Positions 8,247-18,273 of a DNA stretch of 41,145 bases are shown piece by piece. The stretch is taken from positions 1-41,145 of the forward strand of contig JAQXCQ010000163.1 of NCBI GenBank assembly GCA_029251785.1, in the 5' to 3' direction. Position numbers and translations under genes: made by a program. This stretch comes from Maricaulis sp. (GTDB lineage: Bacteria; Pseudomonadota; Alphaproteobacteria; Caulobacterales; Maricaulaceae). Under the pieces are notes generated by a model that was not told where the DNA came from, searched no databases, and saw nothing but the letters and a program-made list of their open reading frames with translations. How positions within the stretch are numbered: position 1 is the first letter of the stretch; each line of letters starts with the position of its first letter.

Positions 8247-9089
8247 ATGGCCACACCCAATCTCAAATCTCATCCGATATCCGGACTCCTCGAAATCATG
8301 GCGAAACTCCGAGACCCCGAGACGGGCTGCCCATGGGATGTCGAACAGGATTTTTCCACAATCGCGCCCTATACCATTGAAGAGGCTTATGAAGTCGCAG
8401 ATGCAGTAGAGCGCGACCACATGCCCGACTTGCAGGATGAGCTCGGCGATTTACTGCTACAGGTCGTCTTCCACGCGCGAATGGCCGAGGAGAAAGGTCT
8501 TTTTAATTTCAATGATGTGGTCGCCTCAATCAGCGACAAAATGATACGCCGCCATCCCCATGTTTTTGGGAGCGCGGTTCAACGAAGCAGTGAAACGCAG
8601 ACCGCTGAGTGGGAAACATTGAAGGCCGCCGAGCGTATTAATGCCGACAAGGGCAGCAGCGTTTTGGACGACATCCCCCTCTCCTTTCCCGCGCTGAAGC
8701 GTGCGCAGAAATTACAAAAACGCGCAGCAAGTGTTGGTTTTGACTGGCCCGATCACGAGCGTGTACTGGATAAAGTTCATGAAGAGATCGAGGAGGTTGT
8801 CGAAGCCGTTCAAGAAGCTGACACCGCTCATATCGCTGAAGAAATTGGCGATTTGCTTTTTGTTTGTACCAATTTAGGGCGAAAGTTGAAGGTCGATGTA
8901 GAGACCGCAACACGCGCCGCCAATGCTAAATTCGAGCGCCGTTTTCGTCACGTAGAAACGCGCCTGGAGCAACAATCAAAAGCGCCGCAGGACACCTCTC
9001 TCGACGAGATGGAGGCGTTGTGGGTCGAGGCAAAACGACTTGAACGAAAGAAGAAACCAGAACCAGTTTCAGCAGATAACCCAAGCTGA
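8247..9089 (+). CDS. mazG: nucleoside triphosphate pyrophosphohydrolase MazG
   Basis: A 280-residue tandem MazG protein. The N-terminal half has the signature LRDPETGCPWDVEQ and the helices EEAYEVADAVE and LQDELGDLLLQVVFHA, with the EExxE/ExxD metal ligands. The second half repeats this with EEIEEVVEAVQ and AEEIGDLLFVCTNLGR. It hydrolyses (d)NTPs to monophosphates, a housekeeping and stringent-response-related role. Good AGGAAG (8238-8243) precedes the ATG. It ends three bases from the convergent hflX stop, leaving no room for a terminator between them. Confidence 0.93.
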   Translation: MATPNLKSHPISGLLEIMAKLRDPETGCPWDVEQDFSTIAPYTIEEAYEVADAVERDHMPDLQDELGDLLLQVVFHARMAEEKGLFNFNDVVASISDKMIRRHPHVFGSAVQRSSETQTAEWETLKAAERINADKGSSVLDDIPLSFPALKRAQKLQKRAASVGFDWPDHERVLDKVHEEIEEVVEAVQEADTAHIAEEIGDLLFVCTNLGRKLKVDVETATRAANAKFERRFRHVETRLEQQSKAPQDTSLDEMEALWVEAKRLERKKKPEPVSADNPS

Positions 9090-9092
9090 GCT

Positions 9093-10439
9093 TCAGTATT
9101 CATCCGGATCAGGAAGCTCCGGCAACTGGTTGGCCAAACTAGGAAACTCGGATCTAAAGCGACCCATATCGATTTCGGTCAGCTTGAATTTACCACGCAA
9201 AATTCCGGTCTCGGGATCTGTTTCTTCTTGCAGGGCTTCACCATGACGATGAAGCCAGGCAACGGCCCGACCATCTTGAGGGGGAATTGCAAGGCTTAAC
9301 AGCTCATGATCGGCGGTCAGGGCCGTCTCAACGGCGCTTGTTAAAACCTCAAGGCCGGACGCTTTCAGCGCGGAAATCAGCAGGCGGTTCCGTGCTTGTA
9401 GACTATCCCCTCTTGCCGCAATCACCGCATCGACTTTTACGCGCTCATCCGCGGTTAGCGCATCCAACTTGTTCCAAGCCTCAATCGTCGCCTGGTCATG
9501 TGAGGGGCCCGCCTCCAGCGCATCAAGAACCTCCTCCACGTCCCGAATGCGTCCGTCTCGATCTGGATCGGACGCATCGACCACATGAACCAGAACGTCA
9601 GCTTCGCGAACCTCCTCGAGCGTGGCGCGAAAGGCCGCAATCAATTCGGTTGGTAGCTCAGTAATGAACCCCACAGTGTCAGACAGCAAAATTTGGGTGC
9701 CCTTGGGAAGTTTGATCCCTCGGACAGTCGGGTCCAGGGTCGCAAAGGGCATATCCTTGGCCAACACTTTCGCGCCCGTCAGTCGATTAAACAGGGTCGA
9801 CTTCCCGGTATTGGTATACCCCACCAGCGCTACCGTTGGATAAGGTACATCCTGTCGTTTGTTTCTGTGCAAAGACCGTGTGCGCCTGACCTCGTCGAGC
9901 TGGCGGCGCAGCTTAGCCATCTTGTCAGCCAACAAACGTCGATCCGTCTCAATCTGGGTTTCACCAGGCCCGGACATGACCCCGCCGCCGCCACGTTGAC
10001 GTTCGAGGTGCGTCCACGTGCGAACCAGTCGCGACCGTTCATAAGCGAGGCGCGCCAGCTCAACCTGCAACACACCCTCCTTGGTCTGGGCGCGTCGACC
10101 AAAAATTTCCAGGATCAGGCCAGTCCGGTCGATCACCTTCACTTTCCAATCGGTTTCCAGGTTTCGCTGCTGAACCGGAGACAGATTGGCATCAATCACC
10201 GCCACATTGGCGTCGCACTCGTGGATCAGGACACCCAGGTCCTCGACCTTGCCCCGGCCGAAATAACGCCCGGCCTCAATTTTACGCAATGGGGTCACCA
10301 TGGCCTCGATCACTTCGAGATCAAGTGCCTCTGCCAAACCGGCGGCCTCCTCGAGGCGTGCTGATGAGCGGTCTTGCACATCCCGTGATACGGGATGGAT
10401 AACAATGGCGCGTGTTACGGGCGCCTCTTGATCAATCAA
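9093..10439 (-). CDS. hflX: ribosome-associated GTPase HflX
   Basis: A 448-residue GTPase that splits or rescues ribosomes. The N-terminal HflX domain (about 1-190) contains the GRGKVEDL and [12 protein letters not shown] blocks. The G domain has G1 [10 protein letters not shown]3 DTVGF and G4 NKLD. The start is a TTG overlapping the hfq stop (TTGA), a strong sign of translational coupling within hfq-hflX, an order conserved in proteobacteria. It is the last gene of the minus-strand ntr/trk/hfq block. Confidence 0.95.
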   Translation of the reverse strand: MIDQEAPVTRAIVIHPVSRDVQDRSSARLEEAAGLAEALDLEVIEAMVTPLRKIEAGRYFGRGKVEDLGVLIHECDANVAVIDANLSPVQQRNLETDWKVKVIDRTGLILEIFGRRAQTKEGVLQVELARLAYERSRLVRTWTHLERQRGGGGVMSGPGETQIETDRRLLADKMAKLRRQLDEVRRTRSLHRNKRQDVPYPTVALVGYTNTGKSTLFNRLTGAKVLAKDMPFATLDPTVRGIKLPKGTQILLSDTVGFITELPTELIAAFRATLEEVREADVLVHVVDASDPDRDGRIRDVEEVLDALEAGPSHDQATIEAWNKLDALTADERVKVDAVIAARGDSLQARNRLLISALKASGLEVLTSAVETALTADHELLSLAIPPQDGRAVAWLHRHGEALQEETDPETGILRGKFKLTEIDMGRFRSEFPSLANQLPELPDPDEY

Positions 10440-10711
10440 TCGGCGACGCCTTCAAATTCTTCGGCTTCAGTGTCGATCTTTTCCGCCTCAAACAATTGGA
10501 CGGGCTGCGCCGGCATGATCGTCGAGATCGCGTGCTTATACACCAGTTGAGACTGCCCATCACGGCGCAGCAAAACACAAAAATTGTCAAACCAGGTTAC
10601 GACACCCTGCAATTTGACCCCATTGACCAGGAAGATCGTCAGAGGTGTTTTGGTCTTCCGTACTGCATTCAGAAATACGTCCTGCAAGTTCTGCTTTTTA
10701 TCCTGAGACAT
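10436..10711 (-). CDS. hfq: RNA chaperone Hfq
   Basis: A 91-residue Sm-like protein that forms a hexamer and pairs small RNAs with mRNAs. Sm1 (residues about 8-50) contains LQDVFLN, the [10 protein letters not shown] strand and the D-N-F segment. Sm2 has the YKHAIST motif that binds uridine at the proximal face. The acidic C-tail (DTEAEEFEG) is typical in composition. The 106-base gap upstream probably holds an own promoter, since the dat gene ends at 10818. hflX follows with a four-base overlap. Confidence 0.97.
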   Translation of the reverse strand: MSQDKKQNLQDVFLNAVRKTKTPLTIFLVNGVKLQGVVTWFDNFCVLLRRDGQSQLVYKHAISTIMPAQPVQLFEAEKIDTEAEEFEGVAD

Positions 10712-10817
10712 GTCTGCTCCGCGTACATCGCTCGTGAGTGGCGATTCGCCCTAATGGTATACAGGCCTTGGGCTCTCCTGCAACCACCGCATCTTGTTTG
10801 CAGACTGAACAATCCGC

Positions 10818-11666
10818 TTAGTTTTGCTTGAAATAAGTTGATCTCAAAGCCAGTGCCATCAATCCCGGCGCGCCATTGCCAATAATTTGGTCGTCAATCT
10901 TGACCACAGGCGTGACAAATGTGCTCGCTGAAGTGATGAAACTTTCTCGTGCAAGCCTCGCTTCCTCCAACGAAAAAGCTCGTTCTTCAACCAAAAAACC
11001 CAAAGACTTTGCGCATTGGAATACACGCATCCGGGTGATCCCGCATAAAATCGAATTATCCGCAGGACGGGTTACCAGGACCCCATTCGCCGTGACGATC
11101 CAGGCATTCGATGAACTGCCTTCTGTCACATTGCCATCTCGATCAATTAACCACGCCTCACCAGCACCGGCTTCAACAGCACTTTGCTTTGCCAACACGT
11201 TTGGAAGCAGATTGACGGTTTTGATATCGCACCGCCCCCATCGAATGTCTTCTAGGGTGATAATGGCGATGCCGAGAGCGGCCTGCGCTTCCGCCTTATC
11301 AACGTCCACTGATTTGGCCGTCAGGACCAGAGTCGGTGGAACGGGATGATGAGGGAAAGCATGATTGCGACGCGCAACACCCCGAGAAACCTGCAGGTAG
11401 ATCAATCCATCACGGATTCTGTTACGGCGAAGCAAATCTCGAATTACCAGCCGATAGCTCGCGCGACTTCGGGGGTTTTCAATCTGCAATTCAGCCAGCG
11501 AGCGCTCCAACCTGCTGAAATGCCCGTCCTCATCCAGCAACTTTCCCTGACGAACACTCCAGACCTCATAGATCGAATCACCAAACTGAAAACCGCGATC
11601 CTCGACATGGACCGAGGCCTGGCGATGGGGCACAAACTGTCCGTCAACATAGGCGATACGAGACAA
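10818..11666 (-). CDS. dat: D-amino acid aminotransferase (class IV PLP enzyme)
   Basis: A 282-residue fold-type IV PLP aminotransferase. The N-terminus YVDGQFVPHRQASVHVEDRGFQFGDSIYEV is typical of D-amino acid transaminase. The DIKTVNLLPNVLAK segment supplies the PLP lysine, and EGSSSNAWIV binds the phosphate. It makes D-Glu or D-Ala for the cell wall, though a branched-chain aminotransferase activity cannot be excluded from sequence alone. The start is TTG at 11666, preceded by a strong GAGGAGG that lies within the 3' end of trkH. The four-base gap to trkH shows the genes share a transcript. Confidence 0.88.
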   Translation of the reverse strand: MSRIAYVDGQFVPHRQASVHVEDRGFQFGDSIYEVWSVRQGKLLDEDGHFSRLERSLAELQIENPRSRASYRLVIRDLLRRNRIRDGLIYLQVSRGVARRNHAFPHHPVPPTLVLTAKSVDVDKAEAQAALGIAIITLEDIRWGRCDIKTVNLLPNVLAKQSAVEAGAGEAWLIDRDGNVTEGSSSNAWIVTANGVLVTRPADNSILCGITRMRVFQCAKSLGFLVEERAFSLEEARLARESFITSASTFVTPVVKIDDQIIGNGAPGLMALALRSTYFKQN

Positions 11667-11670
11667 TCCC

Positions 11671-13074
11671 TTATATCCTCCTCAACAAAGCCCAAACCGC
11701 TGCCAGGGCAGCGAGAACTTCCAAACGCCCCAGCACCATAACCGGGATTAGCACCAATTTGGCGTTGCTTGAAACATCTCGCCAATTGTTTCCTTCGCTG
11801 GTGTTTTCAAAGAGAGGGCCGGCATTCGCAAGTGCCGCTGCAACCGCGGCAAAAGCCTCCGAAAATTCTAGGCCGGTCAAACTCAATGCCACGCCCCCCA
11901 GCCCCAAAACAGCTGAGAAACCCAACACATACGTCCAGATGGCCAGCAAAGCTCTATCCGGAGCTGAGCGATCACGAAACCGAACGGGTGCAATACTCGA
12001 CGGGTCCGCCAGCCGGGACAATTCCGCATCGAGCCGACGCCAAAGCAACATAATTCGAGAGATCTTCACCCCACCACTCGTCGAGGCCGCAGCTCCGCCG
12101 ACCAGCGCGGCAAAGAGTGCAGCGACGGCAATCGGAGACACATCATCACTGACTGCGTAACCACTCGTGGTCACGGCAAACAAGGCATTGAAGCCATGAT
12201 CCAGTGAGAACGCCGGCACCGCCAAATAGGAAAGACCACTGAGTCCCACGACCAAAAAGGCGACGCCCACGAGATCGGGGTCCAGTAACGATTTTCGGTC
12301 TCGAAGCGCATCCCAAAACATTGAAATATTGAGCGCACCGAAAAGGCATCCAATCCCCAGAACGAGAATGCCAGGTCCTGACAAAAACGCATTGAGTGGC
12401 TCAGAAACCGGCAAGAAACCACCGGTTGAAAGTGCACTCATCGCCAGCGTTGTTGCCGCAAACAGCGATTGCCCGGAAAACATCAACCCCACCCAAATAC
12501 AGGCTGACAAAGTCGCATAAATCAGAGCAATGCGACCCGCCGCTAATCCAAGATGAGAAAAAACATTATCTCGATCAATGGTCAGCAAGACGGACCGTCG
12601 AATCGCGGGGGCATCCTTGTCCAGTGCCGCGAAAACGGCCGCGGCCAGCAGCAATGTGGCATAGCCGCCCAACCAGGACAGTAAAGCACGCCAAAATACT
12701 AGGGCCCGTGGCAAATCCTCAGGGCTTTGCAATATCGCACCGGTCGTCGTGACCGCCGAGAAGGCTTCGAACGTTCCGTCCAACATGTTGAAGCTGGCGG
12801 AGAGATAAAATGGGATCGCCGCGATAAGCGGTGTAGTTAGCCAGACAAATAACGCCAGGCCGAGTGCATCAACCGCACGGGCACGCACCGGTACACCCTG
12901 CGTTGCCAACACAAGCAGACCTCCGGGAAATGCACCGATTGCTGCGGTCATACCGAAGACTGGCACGATAGAGGCTTCGCCAAGCGCCATGGCGATAATC
13001 GCCGTGATACCGGCAGCAAGACCGATCGCAACCCAGATCGCACCGAGGGGGCGAAGCATGGCAGATAAGGTCAT
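11671..13074 (-). CDS. trkH: Trk potassium uptake protein TrkH
   Basis: A 467-residue membrane-spanning subunit of the Trk K+ transporter, with about ten hydrophobic segments. Family pore-loop sequences are visible: AVTTTGAILQSPEDLP, SALSTGGF, FAVTTSGYAVSD and AFAAVAAALANAGP, each carrying one of the four filter glycines. Also diagnostic are FWRALLSWLGGYATLLLA and ASTSGGVKISR. It works with the cytoplasmic TrkA encoded just upstream. This trk pair between ntrX and hfq is a conserved alphaproteobacterial arrangement. Confidence 0.94.
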   Translation of the reverse strand: MTLSAMLRPLGAIWVAIGLAAGITAIIAMALGEASIVPVFGMTAAIGAFPGGLLVLATQGVPVRARAVDALGLALFVWLTTPLIAAIPFYLSASFNMLDGTFEAFSAVTTTGAILQSPEDLPRALVFWRALLSWLGGYATLLLAAAVFAALDKDAPAIRRSVLLTIDRDNVFSHLGLAAGRIALIYATLSACIWVGLMFSGQSLFAATTLAMSALSTGGFLPVSEPLNAFLSGPGILVLGIGCLFGALNISMFWDALRDRKSLLDPDLVGVAFLVVGLSGLSYLAVPAFSLDHGFNALFAVTTSGYAVSDDVSPIAVAALFAALVGGAAASTSGGVKISRIMLLWRRLDAELSRLADPSSIAPVRFRDRSAPDRALLAIWTYVLGFSAVLGLGGVALSLTGLEFSEAFAAVAAALANAGPLFENTSEGNNWRDVSSNAKLVLIPVMVLGRLEVLAALAAVWALLRRI

Positions 13075-13163
13075 GCCACCCCTCCCCGATGAATACGGAT
13101 CAATTCATAACCAGACATCAGTGACAATTTCGCTTCGTTATAAATGGCTCCACCCAGGCAAAT

Positions 13164-14537
13164 TTAGAAGTAATCAAGGCTCACACGGAACAAATGCTCA
13201 ACCTTCGGTATGAGGGCCGTGTTGCAGAAGAGAAGAACCCGGTCATTCTCCCGGATATGTCCGTCATCACAGGGTAGAATAACCTCATCACCACGAACCA
13301 CCGCACCCAGGGCAACACCATCGGGAAGTTCCAGTTCATCCAGGGCTTTTCCGACCAAGGGTGAGGTCGCGAGAGCAATTCCCTCAAGCGCTTCAGCTTG
13401 CCCGCCCCCCAAACTGGCCAGTCCGGTAATTCGCCCGCGCCGAATATGCTGCAAAATAGTCGAAACGGTCGTTGCCCGAGGATCGATCAAAACGTCGATG
13501 CCGAGTGGCTTCCGCAAGCCTTCAAATTCTTGCTGATTGACCAAACACAATGTCCGATGGGCGCCTTCTCGCTTGGCCATGACAGCCGCCAGCATATTGA
13601 CCTTGTCATCATTGGTGACACACACCACCAGCTCGGCATTTGGAGCGCCTGCTTCGCGCATAATCCTCGCGTCCAGGCCGTCTCCGTGCAAAACCACAGT
13701 CTTCTTGAGCGAGTCAGCCGCGGTTTCGGCGCGCGCCTTATTAGCTTCTACGAGCCGGACCTTCACACCCCCGGCCCGCTCGAGGGATCTGGCAACGTAG
13801 ACACCAATATTCCCGGCCCCGATAACGACCACACGACGTGCCGTTTCTGAAGTGCGCCCAAAGATATCCAAAACCCGCCTCACCTGGCGACTTTCTGTCA
13901 CCACATAGACGTCATCCCCAGCCAGTAACGGATCTGTTTTTTGTGGAATAAACAGGGTTTGTTCGCGCTGCACACCGACCACACCGATCCGCAAATCGGG
14001 AAATAGCTCCATCAATTGTTCAGTCGTTGAGCCTGCCACCGGTGAATTTTCATCGAGGCGAATACCCAGTAATTGTACGCGCCCGCCAGAAAATACAGCG
14101 GTATTGAATGCGCCAGGCGTCTGCACACGCTGCAATATCGCCCGACCGACCTCCAGTTCCGGCGAAATAACAACATCGATGGGCAAATTCTTAGTATTAA
14201 ACAGATCTCCCCAGGCTGGCTGAAGGTAGTTTTGTGCGCGAATACGCGCGATCCGCATCGGCATTTCAAACAGGGAATACGCAACCTGACAGGCGATCAT
14301 ATTGGTTTCATCAGAGTGTGTGACAGCCACCAGAAGGTCGGCATCGCGCGCGCCGGCGCGCTCCAACACTTCGGGGTGAGCCCCATGACCCACGAGCCCA
14401 CGAACATCCAAATCGGTTGAAACTTTTTCAATGAGCTCAGGTGACCAGTCTACGACCGTGACAGCATTACCCTCACGGGCCAGCGCTCTCGCAATACCGT
14501 ATCCAACCTGCCCAGCTCCACAAACGATGGCTTTCAT
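13164..14537 (-). CDS. trkA: Trk system potassium regulatory protein TrkA
   Basis: A 457-residue cytoplasmic ring-forming gating subunit with two RCK repeats. The first RCK_N begins CGAGQVGYGIARALAREGNAVTVVD and the second VVIGAGNIGVYVARSLERAGG; both are NAD(H)-binding Rossmann folds, each followed by an RCK_C (TrkA_C) domain (about 140-220 and 370-450). The domain order and length match TrkA. It starts 18 bases after ntrX and is followed by trkH after 89 bases. Confidence 0.95.
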   Translation of the reverse strand: MKAIVCGAGQVGYGIARALAREGNAVTVVDWSPELIEKVSTDLDVRGLVGHGAHPEVLERAGARDADLLVAVTHSDETNMIACQVAYSLFEMPMRIARIRAQNYLQPAWGDLFNTKNLPIDVVISPELEVGRAILQRVQTPGAFNTAVFSGGRVQLLGIRLDENSPVAGSTTEQLMELFPDLRIGVVGVQREQTLFIPQKTDPLLAGDDVYVVTESRQVRRVLDIFGRTSETARRVVVIGAGNIGVYVARSLERAGGVKVRLVEANKARAETAADSLKKTVVLHGDGLDARIMREAGAPNAELVVCVTNDDKVNMLAAVMAKREGAHRTLCLVNQQEFEGLRKPLGIDVLIDPRATTVSTILQHIRRGRITGLASLGGGQAEALEGIALATSPLVGKALDELELPDGVALGAVVRGDEVILPCDDGHIRENDRVLLFCNTALIPKVEHLFRVSLDYF

Positions 14538-14555
14538 CTTGTTCGCCTTGCTCGT

Positions 14556-15950
14556 CTAGTCCGTCGGTGCGCTGTCGCGACTGGCATTGCCAACACCGAG
14601 TGATTTCAGTTTTCTGTGCAGAGCGGAACGCTCCATGCCAATAAATGCCGCTGTTCGCGATATATTGCCACCAAATCGGTCGATTTGGGCAGTGAGATAT
14701 TCACGCTCAAAATTTTCCCGAGCATCCCGAAGTGACAATGCGATCATTTTTTCGGAGTCAAAACCGCCGTCCTGCGTGTCCCGCGCCACCACTTCCGAGG
14801 GCAAGCTGGCGAGGCTAATTACAGAGTCTGCGTCACCGGATGCCAAGATCAACAACCGTTCTACATTATTGCGCAATTGACGGACATTGCCCGGCCACGT
14901 GTGTGCCTGAAGCGCGGCCATTACATCGGAACCAATTTTTCGTTCCGCAAACCCCGCAGCTCCTGTGAGGCGAGCGACAAAATGCTCCACCAAACCGGGG
15001 ATGTCCTCTCGTCGCTCGGCAAGCGCGGGAACAGTGACCGGCACGACCGCCAGACGATGATAGAGATCTTCGCGGAAACGCCCTTCAGCAATCCGGCCGC
15101 GCAAATCCTTGGCAGAACTTGAAATAACGCGGACATCAACTTTCACATCCGATGCCCCGTCTATTCGGCGGAAGCGTTGCTCAACCAACATCCGCAGAAG
15201 TTTGCTCTGCGTTTCCTTGTGCATATCGGCGATCTCATCAAGAAATAACGTTCCGCCATGTGCCCGCTCTAGCAGTCCCACATGCTTGATTGATCCATCC
15301 GTATTCTCTTGGCCAAACAATTCTTCTTCTACCCGGTCCGGCGACATTCCTGGCGCGCTAACCGCAACAAAACCCGCTTTTGCCCGAGGGGATTTTTCAT
15401 GGATCAGTCGAGCAACCATCTCTTTGCCGGCCCCGGACGGGCCCTCAATTAAGATTCGACTATTGGTCGGCGCCACACGATCAATCAGCTGCCGCACCTG
15501 GGCTATACCTGAGGACGAACCGATTAACGAATTTTCAACTTCAGTCCGCGCGCGCAATTGGGCATTTTCCTGGCGCAGGCGACTCGTCTCCAATCCACGC
15601 TCAACGGTCAGCAGCAACTTGTCACTTTTAAATGGTTTTTCGAGAAAGTCGTAAGCGCCCTTTTGAATAGCGGCAACCGCGGTTTCGATTTTTCCATGCC
15701 CAGAGATAACGATGACCGGCATCGTTGGATCAATCTTCTGGAACTCATCGAGCAATTCTATGCCATCGAGCCGGCTGCCTTGCAGCCAGACATCAAGCAC
15801 GACCAGTGAAGGTTTACGGGCCCGAATTTGATCCAGCGCACCGTCGGCATCGGCGGCGCTCCTGGTTTCATACCCGTCATCTTCCAGCAAACCCGCAATG
15901 AGCTCGCGGATATCAGCTTCGTCATCCACGATCAGGATGTCTCTTGCCAT
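14556..15950 (-). CDS. ntrX: NtrX response regulator (AAA+ type, lacks GAFTGA)
   Basis: A 464-residue response regulator of the NtrY/NtrX system, which in alphaproteobacteria responds to nitrogen, redox and envelope state. The receiver domain is at 1-120 (phospho-acceptor Asp53). The central AAA+ domain has an intact Walker A (GPSGAGK, 170-176) and Walker B (GGTLFLDEIADM), and the C-terminus is a Fis-type HTH (NISRTAAFIGMERSALHRKL). Where sigma-54 activators have the GAFTGA loop, this protein reads ELFGQENTDGSIKHVG (210-225), so contact with sigma-54 is unlikely. It follows ntrY after three bases. Confidence 0.94.
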   Translation of the reverse strand: MARDILIVDDEADIRELIAGLLEDDGYETRSAADADGALDQIRARKPSLVVLDVWLQGSRLDGIELLDEFQKIDPTMPVIVISGHGKIETAVAAIQKGAYDFLEKPFKSDKLLLTVERGLETSRLRQENAQLRARTEVENSLIGSSSGIAQVRQLIDRVAPTNSRILIEGPSGAGKEMVARLIHEKSPRAKAGFVAVSAPGMSPDRVEEELFGQENTDGSIKHVGLLERAHGGTLFLDEIADMHKETQSKLLRMLVEQRFRRIDGASDVKVDVRVISSSAKDLRGRIAEGRFREDLYHRLAVVPVTVPALAERREDIPGLVEHFVARLTGAAGFAERKIGSDVMAALQAHTWPGNVRQLRNNVERLLILASGDADSVISLASLPSEVVARDTQDGGFDSEKMIALSLRDARENFEREYLTAQIDRFGGNISRTAAFIGMERSALHRKLKSLGVGNASRDSAPTD

Positions 15951-15953
15951 GGC

Positions 15954-18191
15954 TTAAGCCTCTTCTTCAGAATGTTCTGTTGCTTGAACGCCGGTCTCCG
16001 ATAGGGGGAAGACAAGTCGAACAACGGCGCCCTCGCCGTCGTCATTGACCCCTAACTCCAAGCGTCCCTTGTGATCTTCCATAACGCGTTTGACGATGGC
16101 CAAGCCGAGCCCAGTCCCCTTCTCCCGCGTCGTCATATAGGGTTCCGTCAAGCGCTCTCGATTGGCCATCGGCCACCCCAACCCGTTGTCGCGAACCTCG
16201 ATTATCGCGAACCCGCTCTCCTCACGCACCGACACGTCAATTTGGCCAAGCGGCGCATCATCACCATCGCGCTTCACCCGCGAAGAGACGCTTTCTGCTG
16301 CGTTTTTCAGTATGTTAGCCAAGGCCTGACTGGTTAAGCGGTCGTCACAAGCTGCGATAACTGACTCGGTTGGCCGGTCATAATTGAGTATGATTTTCGG
16401 CGATGCCACGCGTTGCGCAAACACGGCAGCCTGGACCAATTCACCGGCCTCAGTGTCGCTAACTTTTGGCTCGGGCATTCGAGCAAAGGATGCGAATTCA
16501 TCGACCATGCGCCCGATATCGCTGACCTGCCGGACGATCGTTTCCGTGCAACGATCAAAAACTTCGAGATCTGACGTGATTTCTTTGCGATACTTCCGCT
16601 TAATCCGTTCCGCGGACAATTGGATGGGGGTCAACGGGTTTTTAATCTCGTGGGCAATCCGTCGCGCGACATCGCGCCACGCCGTATTGCGTTGTGCGGT
16701 CACAAGCCGGGTCACGTCATCAAAAGTAATGACGAGCCCCGCCTCTTCATCCATGAACGCACGCGCAGACAGGTTGCGAATTTGATCGTCCGCACCATGA
16801 ATATCGATCTGAGCGTCTGCCACCACACCGAGGTGCCGACGGGCCTGTTGCACGATCTCTACTAGCTCTCCAACAAGATCATCGAGCTGTGCGCCGTAGA
16901 CTTCATCGGCATCCTGACCCAGCAGAGACGCTGCGGAGCGGTTGATCAATGTCACCTGATTGGCGCCGTCGAGTCCGATGACGCCGGCGCTGACACCCGC
17001 TAATACCGCTTCGGTGAATGCACGGCGTTGTTCGGATTCCGCATGGGATTCAATCAATTCCCGACGCTGGCTCCGCAATTGCCGGGTCATGCGATTAAAG
17101 GCACGTCCCAACGCGGTTATTTCGTCATCTTCTCGCATCATCGCGACGCGGGCGTCCAGATCACCCCGCCTCACCAATTCCGCGGCCGCGACCAGACGCG
17201 AAATGGGTGTCACCACACGTGTTGCAGCGGATATGGCCAACCACGTCGCTCCAACCAGCAAAAGGGCTCCCATTTGCCCATACAATACGTAGAACAGTGT
17301 CCGGATTGAACTTTCCTGGGCTTCAGAAGCACTCAAGGATTCATTCGCATCCCCGATATCGCGCCACATCGTCATGTCCATGGCTCGCGTCACATAAATA
17401 TACAGCCCCTCAAACGCTTCCAGCTTGTAAAGAACCCGCATCGCGTCTGCGCCATCGACACCCGCGCGCGCCGCAAATTCCGGGGTGGTTGTCGCAGCAC
17501 CGCCATCATCAGCCAGCTCATACAAACTTGCGGTTGGCGGGATGTAGACTTCATCCACACGAAACTCGGCCTGCGCCAGGGGGGTACCTTGACGGTCAAC
17601 GATGTAAGCCGCGCTGAGTTCGGCACGAACGGTCAGATCGCCCAAAACATTATTGAATTGGATGCGACTATTCGTGAACGTGTCGACCGCCGCCTCATGA
17701 TCCAGGCGCCTGACCATAAAATACATCTGCTCCGATGTAATATCGGCTTCTCGATCATAGACATTTCGAGCCGTTTCCCGTGCCGTTTGCACCAGGGTCG
17801 TTACGCGCTCGCCAAACCAATAATCGACACCTCGATTCAAAATTGCGCCGAGAAAAATGGCCGAAAGAATGGCAGGCGCTGCTGCGGCGACCGAAAACAT
17901 GGCGACAAATCGAAGATGTAATCGGGGAGCTGGCTCACCAAAGCGACGCCCGCGTATCCGACGGCGGAGGCGCACTCCCACAACAATCGCCAGCCCAACA
18001 ATTAAGATGCTGTTGGCAATCAACATCACCGTTACGATGCGGTCGCCCGGATTGAACCAAGCCAGATCGCTCAATGTGCCAAGTGCGATGACCGCAATAA
18101 TCGCCAGCGCGATAACAAATCCGGTGCCGTAAGCAGCCGCAGACCGCGGTGAAATATTCTTGATCAGGGTATGAGGTGACGCTTCGGGCAA
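15954..18191 (-). CDS. ntrY: NtrY sensor histidine kinase
   Basis: A 745-residue transmembrane kinase. Several N-terminal membrane helices (about 18-40, 45-70, 90-115) precede an extracytoplasmic sensing region. Another helix (about 305-325) is followed by HAMP (LVAAAELVRRGDLDARV), PAS (AVLAGVSAGVIGLDG), HisKA with H-box HEIKNPLTPIQLSAERIKRKY and a HATPase with N-box LANILKNAAES and G-boxes DNGLGWP and GTGLGLAIV. The architecture and length match NtrY. It is separated from ntrC by 82 bases, so a separate promoter for ntrYX is possible. Confidence 0.95.
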   Translation of the reverse strand: MPEASPHTLIKNISPRSAAAYGTGFVIALAIIAVIALGTLSDLAWFNPGDRIVTVMLIANSILIVGLAIVVGVRLRRRIRGRRFGEPAPRLHLRFVAMFSVAAAAPAILSAIFLGAILNRGVDYWFGERVTTLVQTARETARNVYDREADITSEQMYFMVRRLDHEAAVDTFTNSRIQFNNVLGDLTVRAELSAAYIVDRQGTPLAQAEFRVDEVYIPPTASLYELADDGGAATTTPEFAARAGVDGADAMRVLYKLEAFEGLYIYVTRAMDMTMWRDIGDANESLSASEAQESSIRTLFYVLYGQMGALLLVGATWLAISAATRVVTPISRLVAAAELVRRGDLDARVAMMREDDEITALGRAFNRMTRQLRSQRRELIESHAESEQRRAFTEAVLAGVSAGVIGLDGANQVTLINRSAASLLGQDADEVYGAQLDDLVGELVEIVQQARRHLGVVADAQIDIHGADDQIRNLSARAFMDEEAGLVITFDDVTRLVTAQRNTAWRDVARRIAHEIKNPLTPIQLSAERIKRKYRKEITSDLEVFDRCTETIVRQVSDIGRMVDEFASFARMPEPKVSDTEAGELVQAAVFAQRVASPKIILNYDRPTESVIAACDDRLTSQALANILKNAAESVSSRVKRDGDDAPLGQIDVSVREESGFAIIEVRDNGLGWPMANRERLTEPYMTTREKGTGLGLAIVKRVMEDHKGRLELGVNDDGEGAVVRLVFPLSETGVQATEHSEEEA

Positions 18192-18273
18192 GTGTGTTCC
18201 ATCTGCAACAAGCGTGTCACCTTACGCCCACGTTGCACAAAATCAACACCCGTGCTGTCACCGCAACAAAATA

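Noticed and set aside
9693-10364. A 223-codon open frame on the plus strand opposite hflX
   Set aside because: Antisense shadow of the HflX GTPase gene, with a composition unlike a real protein.
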